Shown: positions 11,401 to 23,927, counted from the stretch's first letter. The stretch: DNA of 64,000 bases from Strigamia acuminata (GCA_949358305.1 OX442323.1:8806001-8870000); one strand, 5' to 3'. Notes: generated by a model from the letters alone, not told the origin. A program made the numbers and translations.

Positions 11401-14400
11401 AAGAAAATGGATTGAAAATCAAAGATGTCGGAATAGAAAAACGGTAAAATTAAATTTTAGGTAAAAAAAAATCAATTTTAGGCCAAAAAATTCAATTTTA
11501 GGCCAAAAAATTCAATTTTAGGCCAAAAACATTCAATTTTAGGCCAAAAACATTCAATTTTAGGCCAAAAACATTCAATTTTAGGCCAAAAACATTCAAT
11601 TTTAGGCCAAAAACATTCAATTTTAGGCCAAAAACATTCAATTTTAGGCCAAAAAATTCAATTTTAGGCCAAAAAATTCAATTTTAGGCCAAAAAATTCA
11701 ATTTTAGGCCAAAAAATTCAATTTTAGGCCAAAAAATTCAATTTTAGGCCAAAAAATTCAATTTTAGGCCAAAAAATTCAATTTTAGGCCAAAAAATTCA
11801 ATTTTACAGCAAAAACATTCAATTTTACGCCAAAAACATTCAATTTTACGCCAAAATCATTCAATTTCAAGCCAAAAAAATTCAATTTTAGGCTTATAGC
11901 ATCCAATTTTAGGCTAAAAGCATCCAATTTTATGCCAAAAACAACCAAATTTTGTGTGAATGGTAGGAAAAATGGTGGTTGAAGTTTCAGTATAAAAGAC
12001 GAAACCTCATTATTCTTAGCCAATCGGGAGGAAAGCATTTGTAATGACGTCATTTATTTAAGCCAATCGTACTTAAACATCAATAAACGATGGCTTTCCT
12101 TGTTTTTCATTTGTAACGAGATTAACAGGGTGTGCTCTTGACCTTTAATCGGATTTTCAAGTTCTCCACTTCTGGTTAATTAGTTTTCGCTTTAATTACT
12201 CAAAACAAGTGGCCGTTTAATTAGTTTTATTCGACATTTCAAACCACTTAATAATTCCCATTATTCACATCAACAACAACGTGAAGTTAAAGCGAGAAAA
12301 AAGATGATTTCCTACAAAAATAAATTTTAAAACGTTCGTAGCATTCCGCTTATGAATTTTAATCTTGGCGACGATTAGCCGATTAACTTACGCGCTACTT
12401 GATTCCATAATTTTCTATTAATTTCCAAGAACAAAAGAAACAATCAACATTTACATCAACTGTGAACCGCGCGTTTAATTTCAACTTTTACTTAGAAAAT
12501 GAAAACAATTTGGCCAAATTAAGTGACTTCCGCCGTACAACTCCGCATTCACTCTCCCTAACGATTGCCTAATCTTAATTTACTTCATTTAACACTTCGC
12601 ACATTGCAAAATTAATGCCCCCATCAACCTAAAAGCCTTTTTCTTGCACACCACCACTGGAAGAAAAAAAATTGAGATTAAAAGGCAAAAACAACAAATC
12701 TTTTTCCACACTTGTTTATCACCCTTAACGACAGAGGGAGATTGCAACCAACAAAAAAAACGCTTCTTTGAGTCCTTTAACTTGGCATTTGTCCCCTTGC
12801 CAAGGATTAAGGACAGTCTGAGACCTTGAGTCCAGCTTTGCTCGACGATTGGGTCATCCGAACAGATTTACTGACCTTTCCTTTGAATTCACCCCCAAAT
12901 CGATAATTCAATTTTTTAATACAGTCGAAACTCTTTATAACGAATCGCAAGGGACCCGAAAAATCGGTTCGTTATAACGAGATTTCGTTATATGGAAATT
13001 TTTTAACATGGTGTTCTACGGCCAGCCAACCAAACCAGCCATTTTTAGGTATTCGTTTGTAAACTATCAAAACTAATTGACAGCTGACTTCGAAATAAAA
13101 TGGCGGACCAGTGGCGGATCAGTTCAAATCAAAGTGATCTTTATTCAAATACAACAGGTTTAAATACAACAATGGTCAGTTCTCATTGGCTCGTGTTGTC
13201 GCCCGTCCTCTGTCTCGAACCCGAAAAACTCCACACGTTATATCGATAATTCGTTATATCGCGATTTGTTATAAAGAGTTTCAACTGTACAACCAGAAGT
13301 AAGTACCCTATGACACTATGTCCTGTCATGCAATAAGTCAAAAACGGTTAAACAACTCCACCAAAAGGATTATTGCAACCATGGTCAACAAAAACCTTTC
13401 GAACGGATAGGAATTGATACATTAGGGGAATTCCCGACATCGATGGGAATAACTACGTGTTCATTATGACGGATTAATTTTGCCGTGATGCTAGTTCTGA
13501 AATGACAACTGCAATTGAAATTGCACGATTGATGGGAAAATGGTCGGCAGCTAGGTCTCATCAAGTAAACATCGGTAATGGAAAAAATAAGAAGGCAATT
13601 TTTGTTTGAAAGGATGATTAGAACGACACGCTAGTGACTCATCATTTTTTTTATGCCTTGGTAACATCGCTTCCATCGATCAACAGCTTCCTTTCCTTCC
13701 CATTCCCCCTTGGTTCTAACTCACCCCCGTTTCCAGTTTGGTCGATTCCTCCTCCTCCTATCAACAACCCGCATTGAAAGCATCCTTGCGAGAAGTCAAT
13801 CAACAATTCACCCTCTAATGACCCTGGGAAACCCACCGTTCAATCGATACCTGTGACCAAATCACAACAAGCAACACAGGTGAAAGAAAAATTAATAAAT
13901 GAGAGCTAAATTCAGGCACAGGCTTATTGCTGTCCTAAGCCGGGAATTAAATTGAAGTTAAGTCTGTTTCAGTGTAAGTATGGCACTCCTCCTCTTAGCT
14001 AATGGGATATAGAGCATCACCATTGCCTCTACACCACAAACAAAGGAACAGGTCACAGTTTTCCTAGGTTATACTATTGTTTTGTTGTATGAAGTAGAAT
14101 GCCTTGTGCTGGTACTTTCTTCTTGCATACATGTGCAGACGTTGATGGTTAGCTGCAAGGATAATACAGTCGATACTTTTTATAACGAATCGCGATATAA
14201 CGAATTATCGATATACAGGGTGTTTCGTTTAAGACTCCCCAGTCAATTTTCAGAATAAGTATATACTTTTTTAAAAAACCAAGCAGACTAGCTTATAGCA
14301 AAGTAGGGATGACGAATCCAATGGTGTAATCAAATTTCATGCCAAACATGCAACCATGCACTTTTCATTTGCTAACTCGTTAACTGGTTGAGATAGAGCA

Positions 14401-17400
14401 AAATTTCCAATTACAAAGTTGTAGAGAAACATAAAATTAGTACTATCCAACTGATCTTAGTCACCTTAAGTTAACTGTTTTTTTTTAAAAAAAAAAAGGA
14501 AAACAAATCAGCAAATTGAAAATTTTTATTCTTAGAAAATAAAATAATTTAGGCATTAAAAAAATACAGTGGTTTTTCTTGTTTACTTGCATAATAATGC
14601 AAATTTGAATACATTTATTGAAGAAATTCAGTACTTTTGCAGTAGAAATTTAATTTTTGTCACAATGGCTGGCTTTATTTTAGCTGATTTGTTTTCATTT
14701 TAAAATGAAAAAAATTAACTTAAGATGACTAAGATAAGTTGGATAGTACTAATTTTATGATGCTCTACAACTTTGTAATTGGAAACTTTGCTCTATCTCA
14801 ATCAGCTAACTAGTTAGCAAATGAAAAGTGCATTGTTGCATGTCTGGCATGAAATTTGATTACACCATTGGATTCGTCATCTGTACTTTGCTGTAGAATA
14901 GGCTGCTTGGTTTTTTAAAAAAGCATATACTTATTCCGGAAATTGACTGGGGAGTTTCAAACGAAACACCCTGTATTAAAAATTATCGAAATCGAACAGT
15001 TTCACTGTCCGGTTATAATAAACATTATTTGAGTTTAAACCTAAATAAATGCCTCATTCTTCCCTATCACCAGACAGCTATGTGGGTAGCCTCAAGTGGA
15101 CATAAATCCCATGTAACAATACCTAAAAATGGCTGATTTTGACTGTAGTGATACCCTTTTTACACCTCGTTCTGATAATTTCTACTTGCATACGTTTAAA
15201 CATTGACGGGTAGTTGCAGGAAAGATACCGTGTTCTTCGGTTCTAAGACACCATCGATTGAAAGACGCACACTAATTCCAGTACCACCGACAGAAGAAGA
15301 GCTTTTAAAACGTTTTTAAAGATGTTTGTGTGGGGGAAAAGTGCATCTTAGCATCAAAGAAATAGAGTACTGATGAATAAATAAATAATTGTAGTTTGGC
15401 TCTGATTTTGTTGCTTCTCGGGCCACTTGATCTGACCGAAGAAAACACGCTGCAGCTGTCGGTGAAATCTCACGAAAACCCCATCAACTTCCCACAAAAC
15501 GTTTTTTTTTCATTTCTCTATTTTTTCTTCTATTTTATTGGCATGTCAAAACAAGGCTCGAAGAGGCGTCAGACATTATTTTTTAATGGTGACTTACTGT
15601 TGGAACATGGGGAGCTTCGGTAATGGCTGAATCGCATTGCCCAATTGCGCTTTAAATTGAAATTCGTGACAGTTTAATTCAACTGGCACGCAATAAAAAT
15701 GTTTCTAGTTCGAAATAATTTGTTCGAAACACGAAAACACGTCGGCTGGTAGCCTGCCTCGCTGCCTCCAGTCCCCTTCTTCCCTTAATCTGTATCCATG
15801 ACAACGAAAAGCGCAGCCATTGATCCTTGACATTCCAATTGATGCCTGGTTGCAAAGGTATACGTGTAGTAACCTTAAACCGTGACGAAACAGAAGCAAA
15901 TAAAACATCTTCCTGTGTTTACACAGTCGAACCCAGCCACTTTCGCAAAGTCTTGTTTTACTTATACCCTTTCCGCACGCTGATAATTTCTTCTTGAATG
16001 CAAACAATATCATTAATAATGATTAGACCCCGGATAAATGCATAAATGCATGCTTCATATGTATATTGCATATATAGCCAAAATTGGCCTAAATTGCATA
16101 TTTTCCGAAAATCGGAAAATAAATGCAAATATTGCAATTTTCCCGGGAAAAAATGACGATTTATGTCTCTTTTTAACGATACGTAACATGTACGTATCAA
16201 TTTTTGCCTTTTTTTAAGACACGTATCTTGTACGTATGCTTACGTTCGGAAAACTGAGGATTTCGCCAAAAAAGACACTAGGGGAAGTCACTAAATTAGT
16301 GTCTGGAAAAAGTTTTAAGATATAAACAAATAAACAAATAAAAAAATAGAAAAAAATAAATTGTAATTACTAATTTTTGTTCATTTACATCAAGAACACT
16401 TTGAAATGGCATTTAGTTGTTATTTAACACCTGATTTCACTTGAATAAATTTTTTTATTCTGCATATTTCAATTTTTTTTGCGTATATTGGAATTTTTGG
16501 TGCATATTATATGCGCACATAACAAATTTTATTTTGCATATATATCCGGGGTCTAATAATGATATTGTTTGGAAAAATGGCGATTTATGCATTTATTTAC
16601 CGATTTTTGCAAAATATGCAATTTAAGCCAGTTTCGGCTTTTTATTCAATATAAATATATTCTATGCATTTATGCATTTATCCGGGGTCTAATCATTATA
16701 CATGAACAAAGATATGTTGTTGTTTAAATGTTTTTATAAACTGCATAAACGGAAACTTTGAACGCACCTAAACTCTATTCCAAAAAGTATTTGAAATACT
16801 CCCATTGGAGATTTTGTCTCTAGTTCAGTTGTGTATTGAATATGATGCTGTTTTCAGATTCCATTAGACTTGTGCTGTTTTGTCGCAATGCATTTATACT
16901 GGTGTTATGAATCTCCCAACCAATGGGAGTATTTCAAATACTTTTTGGAATAGAGTTTAAAGTATTTCGTCGATTAAAAGTTGCGGCTTTTAATTGCAAA
17001 AGCAGTTTTTTTACTCCGTCCTTTGTTAATTAAAAGGAAACCACGTGTTTCTGATAAATCGAAACCTTTATTTTGAAAGCTCATAAAAGACGCCATTGTA
17101 TGTCGATAAATGAAGAAATAAATAAGAGAGATAAAGAAATCAATCATCACCACCATCATGTGTTTTCATGGGCCCCATGGGTCACACGAGCGTTTGTTTT
17201 CTTTTTCCGTTGCAGGTTCGTGCGTTTCTGCACTATTTCATTTATTTATTTTTGCTTTTAAGCATTAGGAGTCTTTGGTGGATCTAATTTGCCCTCTCGA
17301 GCTGCAATATGCTTGCAGGATAATGCACAGCTGTTGCTGAAACAAAAAGAAACGCCATGTTTGTTTTGGAGCGCCGTGTGGTGGAGGACGCACTAAACCC

Positions 17401-20400
17401 GACACGTTCGCAGGTTACTGCCACCATTTTCGTGATTATGTACAAAAGAAGTTGGTGGAATAATGCGGAGGTGTCTTGGGTGGGATTTTACGAGATTTGA
17501 ATTAATTGAGAGCAAAAAAACAACAAAATAAAAAGATTACTTCTATTTTTACATTCAAAATGACATCCTACACTTGGCTATTCATTCATACATCATTCCT
17601 TAATGAGATCTCACGAGATCTAATTTTTTTTTTAAATTTTTTTTGCAACATCATCACTCTTCTTAACAAGCAGTGATTCGAGTCGTCTTGTCTTTCAAAA
17701 GGCTTTAATTACAACCCATTTTACACGATGGATTTGTTCAGTAAAAGATGAAAAATTGGACATTTTCAATGGAATTTTTTTTTTAAAAATGTCAAATTTT
17801 GTAAAAATGTTATCAAGGGGCCCCATTTGTGCAATGGGGCCCATTGAACGGTTGATAAGTCCACTAAATCTTGAAAAATTCGTCTTTTTTTTCACAGCCA
17901 CTCCGCTCGCTCCGGCGCCATTTCTATGGTAATGATGAAAACCCGAGTGATTTGACCGATTTAAAATCAACTGGGGCTGTCATCTGCAGAACAGGAAATA
18001 AGAAAAGAATGAAGTCTGTGATGAATGCAAATTGTCAAAACCACCTTATTGGCGTTAATTGGTGGCTAAATCCCTACAAAAATGTATAGATTGTATTGTT
18101 AATGCTCAGTTTGCGCTCACTAGGCCTAACCTGGGACACTCGAAGCGAAGCGGAGTGAAAGAAATCAAAGTAATACGGATTTTGTTGGGGAAAAATGTTG
18201 ATGCGTCATTTAAGTTTGCATTAAAGCTCCGTATTCAAACGTTGATTGTGGGTGTTTATAGAATGCAAAAGTTTGGGGTGAAGTGTAATGTGTGTTGTTT
18301 CTTTCCTACCTGATTACTTCGACCTGATGAGTGAGGTTGACTACGGAGTCCAGATTGAGCTGCTGCAGTCGTCTGTTGATGCGAACGATGTTATGCGTGC
18401 CGTTGTGCACATCAATCCTCATTGATTCCACTGCTTGTTTTAGACTTTCCTGCACCGAACTATTACCGATTGACCGTCTAAATATCTGGTCCAACGTATC
18501 CAATTCAGGTTCTGCATTCACTTCGAGTGTATTTTTTATAAACATTGTCTGAAATGGGAATGAATTGGGTGAGTTTTAGTTGAATTTTCATGAATTTTAG
18601 TCGAATACTGGTGTATTTTCATGAATTTTAGTCGAATATTGGTGTATTTTCATGAATTTTAGTCGAATTTTAATGAATTTTGGTGAATTTTAGTCGAATT
18701 TTGGTGAATTTAAATCGAATTTTGGTGAATTTTAGTCGCATTTTGGTAAATTTTGGTAAATTTTGGTCGAATTTTGATGAACTTTGGTCGAATTTTGATG
18801 AACTTTGATTAATTTTGGTGAATTTTAGGAAATTTAGTTGAATTTTGGTGAATGATGATGGATTTTAATCGAATTTTGGTGAATTTTGATGGATTTTAGA
18901 CGAATTTTGGTGAATTTTGATGGATTTTAGTCGAATTTTGATGGATTTTAGTCGAATTTTGATGGATTTTAGTTGAATTTAGGTGAATAGTAGTGAATTT
19001 TAGTCGAATATAATCAGATTTTAATCAATTTTAGTTAATTTTCTTACCTCGTTTCGAACTGCAACGATGACGCCTTTGATAGTTCGCATTGTTGATTCGA
19101 AAAGTTCGATTCCCGTATGTGCCTCGTGGTTTCCATAGAAGCCCAGGCCCAAGGCACCACTGCAGAAGGAAATTATTTACTTTTAAAACGGCGAACAACA
19201 TTGGGGGAGAGAGACGTCAACTTGCCAACACAGCAGAGCCAAAATGGCCAACGTCACTTTGTAACACATCAAGTTTTTGGCTTTCCAATCCCGTTCGCAG
19301 CATCGCGACAAGAAGTAGATGAGGAAGGCGAGCAAATTGAGAATGAGCCAGAACCCTGGTACCGACGCGATGATTCCGAGTGACTAAAAACAATTTAAAA
19401 TTAATTAATTGAATTATTAATAAACACTAATAAAACATCTCGAAAAAAAAAAGATAGAAAAAAATTGTGTCAACAAACGCGTGCAATTTATATTTCTTTT
19501 TCAATCGACTCAAACTGATATGGATTTTTTTTTCTTTCAACGGGGTGGTTGGCGGAACCGGGGGGGAGACGCTTTGTGTTTTTTTATCTGTGGGATTCCG
19601 AGAGCTGTTATGTCAATCTCGACGGGAGGAATAGGAAAATACATTTCATTTATTGATTTTTAAATACAAAAAAGAATTAAAAATGAAAGAAAAATTGCGT
19701 TTTGTGGATTGTGAGCTTTTTTTCTTTATTTTTTTTCTGGTTGGACAAGTTGCTGTCACCAGTTGTCACCCAAAAGGAAAAAAAAAATGGTGGTTGCTCT
19801 TTTCTCATGCGATGCGAGACGGAAAGCGAGATTAAACTGTTGGAAAACATTCCAAAACAAACTTAACCATTTTGAGCATGCAAAAATAAAAAAAATTAAA
19901 TCCAGACACAATCCCGTCGATTTTTCTTTTTATTTCTTGAAAAAAAAATCCAAATCCCAGATTTTTAAATTCCTCAACTCCAAATTAAAATCCTCCAATC
20001 GGATTACCCCAAAAAAAAATGCAAAAAGAAAAGAAAAATTTATTCGCTTCAAATAAAACCGAAAAACGCTATAAAAGCATTTTGTTCGTCCGTTCTTGTC
20101 CTCTTTCTGTGTAATCCGAAACGTCGGACATTGCGTGGGTTTCGGAGTGAAAGCAATTTACTCAATTCAAAGCAGGAGCGAATGGTCACGCACTACGCAA
20201 CTCCCTAAACTCTATTCCGAAAAGTACTTGAAATACTCCCATTGGTTGGTTTCAACGCAAAACTCCCCCTGAAATTTCTTCGGCGAGCTTCCCCGCTCAA
20301 CAACAAATAGAAACAAATGCGCGTTTATTAAATTTATTTAAAATGCAAAAAAAAAAAATATTAAATAAAAAAAAAAAAATTAAAAATCACATTTCCACAT

Positions 20401-23023
20401 TGCCGACGTCATCATCTTTAATTCACTGCACAAAGTTAGAGCGTCGTAAAAAAAAATTCTACGCGAACATCAATATTTTGTAGCAAAAGTTAAACTCATG
20501 GTTGACTGCCCTTTTTCTGAAGCGCTCTAAAGGATCAGCCAACTTGGCAGTAACGATGAATAATTAACCACATTGCTCTTCAAAATGAAAATAAAGCATT
20601 TGTTTATCCTCCCGTATTTTTTTGTGGCACAAATTGTTCAAAATGGCCGCACTGGCGCTGTTTTTTTTTATCAATTTCTATTTTATTGTATTTAAATACG
20701 TAAATAAATGCTAAATAAATGAATTTATTCGAATATTAGTGAAATTTTGCTGTGACTTGACGAAGCAATATTATTTGTTGTGGGTGATTATAGTCAAGAT
20801 TTAGTTCCGGCAAACGACAACAGGTGTTGCGGCCATTAAGATGGCGTCGTGTTTTGATGGTTGCGACATTGGGCGTGTGTATGTGAGCGGCCAGCGCCAC
20901 TCCAATTACATTTATTTACGAGTGGTGAATCATCCGATTAGATCGTGCATGAATCAAATGACATGTCGACATGGGTTCTGGTCCGTGTTGAATGATTAAT
21001 TTTTATCAAGTTTGAATTTCGAGTGCTAAATTCGGCAATTAGTATTCCCTTGTGGGGAATAGGCGAACTAATCGATAGCGAGAAGAGACGTGGAGCGCGG
21101 CGAGCACAGACACTTGGATTCAGTTTACCGCTCTCTTATTCCTTGCCGAAAGGAATCGATTGTCAGACCACGTCTTGCTTCATCGTTTAATTATTTTTTT
21201 TTAATTCTCGCGTGTAATAATTCAATTGAATCTTGCTTTTAAACCGTCTCGCCATCTTTCAAAATGGCCGTCGTGTTTTAAACGGTTGCCATGACGACTG
21301 TTGCTCGTGTTTTAATTTTTTAAATATCATTCATGTCGTTAATAAAGTGTGAAAACAAATTTCGTGTCCGCTCGAACGATTTAAATACAAAAATTAAAGC
21401 AAAACGAAGTCAATATTCATTCCTTCGCTCTATACACTCGAACCCAGCGATGTGGAACGAATAAAGATGCTAATCTCGAACCCAGATAACGTGAAACAGG
21501 GTTGCATACAAAAGGAGGATTTTCCTGTGCTTTTTTAAGAATATTTTTTCGATATATTTTCCTTTCTGTTCGCAATTCAATTCGGTTTTGGCTTGGTGAA
21601 CATGTACGGCCGTTTCCTCACCGCACCGACGAACATCTATTGATAACCACGTGAAATGAAACATGCATTTTTGTGGTTCGTTGCTACATAAATCAAACTC
21701 ATCTTCAACACTTAGCCGGAACGTAAACAACTTAACAAATTCCAGAAATAATTAAGATAAAATTCCATCCCACCGAAATACTTATTAAATGCTATCTATT
21801 TTTTAAATAAATTAGAATTTTACTCTCGAACCGGAGCTCGGATTTAAATTTCAAAAATGGCGGCGCGGTCAACGGCATCAACTCGTCAAAAAAACCAGTT
21901 AAAATCAAATAAAAAGGTAAACTAAATGCTCCAAACAGTTAAATAACACCAAACTTGACTAGAATTTACTCGTTTTACAGATTCCTCATAAAAATACATC
22001 GTAAAAGGCGAGAAAATCGTAAAATTTGGTGAGTAAAATGAAATTTTTTATCAAATTCCCTCATTTCTTCGTTCCCGACGGTTATTACACTTTAAAACTT
22101 AAAAATTCTAACGATCCAAGTAACCATGACAACATAACTTGATTGTCCCTTGTTGAAAATCCTTTTTTTCCCCTTTGAAAACAAACTGAATCGAAAAAAG
22201 ACGTGAAAAAAACATGTCCAGGATGAAAACCAATCCATAAATCACGAGTGTCTACATAAAGACCGCACTTCTGTACGTGGGATCCTCGTCTCAAAAGATA
22301 TTTGTTCTCGTTCTGATCCACGCCAGAAACACCATTACACGTTACAGTTACCCGGATGTTGCACACTCAGTGCTGGGCTGTTCCTAGGAAACAATGAGTA
22401 ATCGCCACGACCAAAAAATGGCGGATAAAATTGTAAAAGAAATAATATGAAACGAATCAATTTTGAAACAATAAGAAGAATAAACGTTTCGTCCCCTTTG
22501 GACGGGAAATATCAAACCGAATTAATCATTTCCTTTATTATATTATTAAACAATCCCAACGTTTTAATGGCGGAATCGGTTAGTGCGACCAATCGCCGGT
22601 AAACAATAGTGGCGCTGCACACAAATTTTTAAAAAGACGAATTATTTTGCCGAAACAAATTTTATCAGTGTTTTATTTGTTTACATCAAACATTCGCTCC
22701 AATCTCGTCTCCATCTCGGCGTATCTCGCCCCGAACGAATGACCTCACAAAATGAACCTTGACTCGAATTCCCATCTAAAAATTCGGCGATCCCTCACGT
22801 GATTTGACGTGATTTCGCATTTTCGCGTTCAAAAAGGAATAAAAACGTTAAAAAACGAGAAAATAAATGAAATTACCTCCAAATAAATGTTGCTGCGTGG
22901 ATCAAACGTGGAATTGACGGCTCGAAACGTGTAGTCGATATGTGGAAATGAATGGAAAAAGGGCGCTATCCACGAAACCCTGGGATCATGTTCAGCACCA
23001 GCTTCGGCCATAGACAAAGCCAT
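8465..23023 (-). CDS. TTYH: Tweety-family (TTYH) membrane channel protein
   Basis: Exons in transcript order: 22877-23023, 19226-19383, 19048-19159, 18310-18548, 11293-11388, 11110-11206, 11000-11069, 10882-10937, 10729-10821, 9962-10101, 9777-9893, 8956-9108, 8774-8843, 8465-8491. They give about 524 residues, like human TTYH2/3. Family marks: the N-terminal FHSFPHIDYTFRAVNSTFDP, membrane segments around GIIASVPGFWLILNLLAFLI, LAILALLCCGALGLGFYGN, MAVLSVFALFCIILVIGIC and LLAVILNWLLVSVYVSSCVV, the extracellular ALGDLCVGPDSLIYNQ and YYMDCPDGRENPF cysteine motifs, and a last membrane helix in exon 9777-9893. The cytosolic tail has DEQDPFLP and is Pro/Ser-rich. Intron 2 (19160-19225) is GC-AG, the intron at 11070-11109 is only 40 bp, and intron 4 spans 7 kb. 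The last exon is uncertain: an acceptor at 8520 would give a different, longer tail. Confidence 0.85.
9115..9625. repeat. Tandem repeat (TTTGTCATTTTTCTGACATT) in TTYH intron
   Basis: About 30-bp units of GGCAATTTTTGTCATTTTTCTGACATT with internal indels fill much of the intron between exons 9777-9893 and 8956-9108. Confidence 0.85.
10237..10693. mobile_element. Putative MITE with ~22-bp terminal inverted repeats
   Basis: TAGGTGCATTCGAAGTCATT (10237-10256) pairs with the complement of AATGACTTTTCGAATGCGCCTA (10672-10693). Internal GTGTAAA-rich segments are also inverted (near 10305-10370 and 10610-10670). It sits in a TTYH intron and has no ORF. No clear target duplication. Confidence 0.5.
11455..11950. 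repeat. ~20-bp minisatellite (AATTTTAGGCCAAAAA)
   Basis: More than twenty copies of ATTCAATTTTAGGCCAAAAA, in two length variants (with or without an added AC/C), lie just upstream (transcript sense) of TTYH exon 11293-11388. Diverged units occur at the right edge (11815-11950). Confidence 0.95.
12922..13287. mobile_element. Pogo/Tigger-like TA element (366 bp, non-autonomous)
   Basis: The termini CAGTCGAAACTCTTTATAAC and the complement of GTTATAAAGAGTTTCAACTG are near-perfect inverted repeats of about 27 bp, flanked by TA on both sides (12920-12921, 13288-13289). The GTTATAACGA-rich ends recall pogo/Tigger-type Tc1-mariner relatives. No transposase remains. Confidence 0.8.
13310..13545 (+). 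pseudogene. Decayed Ty3/gypsy-type integrase fragment
   Basis: Conceptual translation with frame changes shows a zinc-finger-like CPVMQ followed by a stop, then PFERIGIDTLGEFPTS, then after a frameshift GNNYVFIMTD, a stop, and a short match ending in TAIEIAR. These correspond to the HHCC end and first catalytic-Asp blocks of gypsy-class integrases. It is short, broken by at least two stops and one frameshift, has no LTR nearby, and is inert. Confidence 0.65.
14166..15010. mobile_element. Second pogo/Tigger-like copy, interrupted by a foldback element
   Basis: ACAGTCGATACTTTTTATAACG starting near 14165 matches the end of the 12922-13287 element. Its right-hand remnant (ATTATCGAAATCGAACAG, about 14982-15000) lies after the inserted 14216-14973 element. 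The copy is short and degraded. Confidence 0.5.
14216..14973. mobile_element. Long palindromic foldback element (758 bp, TA target)
   Basis: The ends CAGGGTGTTTCGTTTAAGAC and the complement of AACGAAACACCCTG are flanked by TA. Left and right arms of roughly 270 bp are inverted copies of each other along nearly their whole length (for example ATTGGATTCGTCAT in the right arm against ATGACGAATCCAAT in the left), leaving a short A/T-rich loop near 14480-14690. No ORF. Confidence 0.85.
16017..16698. mobile_element. MITE with TAATGATTAGACCCCGGATAA termini
   Basis: About 35 bp at 16017-16052 (TAATGATTAGACCCCGGATA...) are repeated in inverse at 16664-16698. A second internal copy of the CCGGGGTCTAATAATGATAT end occurs near 16545-16565, suggesting an earlier insertion or internal duplication. 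The interior is AT-rich and non-coding. It lies in TTYH intron 4. Confidence 0.75.
16769..16959. mobile_element. 191-bp MITE (TAAACTCTATTCC termini)
   Basis: TAAACTCTATTCCAAAAAGT at the left pairs with its inverse at the right (ACTTTTTGGAATAGAGTTTA). The inverted repeat extends about 39 bp through GTATTTGAAATACTCCCATTGG. A single-ended relative lies at 20207-20247. Confidence 0.8.
18560..19040. repeat. Degenerate tandem repeat (GAATTTTAGTCGAATTTTGGT)
   Basis: About 20-24-bp units fill the intron between TTYH exons 18310-18548 and 19048-19159. The units vary in order and length. Confidence 0.85.
20207..20247. mobile_element. Single-ended copy of the 16769 MITE
   Basis: CTAAACTCTATTCCGAAAAG followed by TACTTGAAATACTCCCATTGG matches the terminus of the 16769-16959 element with few changes. 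No partner end was found nearby. Confidence 0.6.
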
Positions 23024-23927
23024 CTTCCGTCCTCCCGCAGCGGTGCCGCGCTGCCGCTACCACCGCCGCCGCTGTTGCCTAGGTTAGGTCGACGATGAGC
23101 GCAAGGCTTCGGCCTCGCGCTACAACTCGGGTCCAAATGCTGCGGAATGAACGGCCAATAACCCACGGTGAAGGTGAGGAAAGTTCACTAAGACACAACG
23201 TTGAGCTCATGAGTTAGAAATGCGTACAAAGGGCGAAACACGTGCACGAAAACACACCCGGGTGAGCGGCCGCGGAGGAAATCATTCGCGGAGGTGATAA
23301 ATCCCAACTGGAATGCGCGATTAATCCGATAGCGATGGAAATGTGGAGCTGCCGGTAGCCACTCGCCGCCCGAGAACGAGTACTGTCTACTGTCGTTGTT
23401 GCCGAAAACCGCCGCTTGGCGCTCACTCGCGGTGTCTGCCGTTTTGGGTGCATTTTTAACGATTTTTGTTGATTTTGTCCGAATTGGTGAATAAAAATCG
23501 GGTTGGAATGTCGGATGATTGCGATTTCAACATTTTGCGATATTTTTTTTGTTTTTTCTGCCTGATTTAGCGATGAAACGACGGATTTGTGTGTTGTGTT
23601 CGTGCGGCGAGGGTGGCGCCATCTTGTGCAGTGCAAAGGAGATTGTTGTTCGGTTTGAATTTTTATTTTCACAATTTGTACAGTGCAAAAAAATATAACA
23701 ACGTTGAAACCTAAACGAGAATTGGTATTTTTTCCACTCGTGAATCAATTTTTTCGATTTTGGGCAATTTTTCCCCTTCAAAAAAGCCGCACGCTTTCAA
23801 TCATCGACTCATTGCCGCCATATTTAAACAAAATCCAAATACCGCATCCGTTGCCCGTGTAAAAGAACTAACCCCGACTGACCCCAACGATCCAATTTTA
23901 AACTTCGAAACGATGCAGATTTAGACA
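23024..23927. other. TTYH 5' UTR/promoter and spacer to the GFER 3' end
   Basis: A GC-rich segment (23030-23110, with GGCGGCGGTGGTAGCGG on the minus strand) immediately upstream of the TTYH start codon fits a 5' UTR/CpG-like promoter. The minus-strand ORF 23214-23672 shows no family features. GFER ends at 23928, so the interval also holds the GFER 3' UTR. Confidence 0.45.

Noticed and set aside
11455-11950. CRISPR-like array
   Set aside because: Head-to-tail minisatellite with no unique spacers, in a eukaryotic intron.
17815-17850. GGGGCCCCATTTGTGCAATGGGGCCC hairpin
   Set aside because: A short perfect stem, but a single case in an intron with no terminator, miRNA-length or tRNA context.
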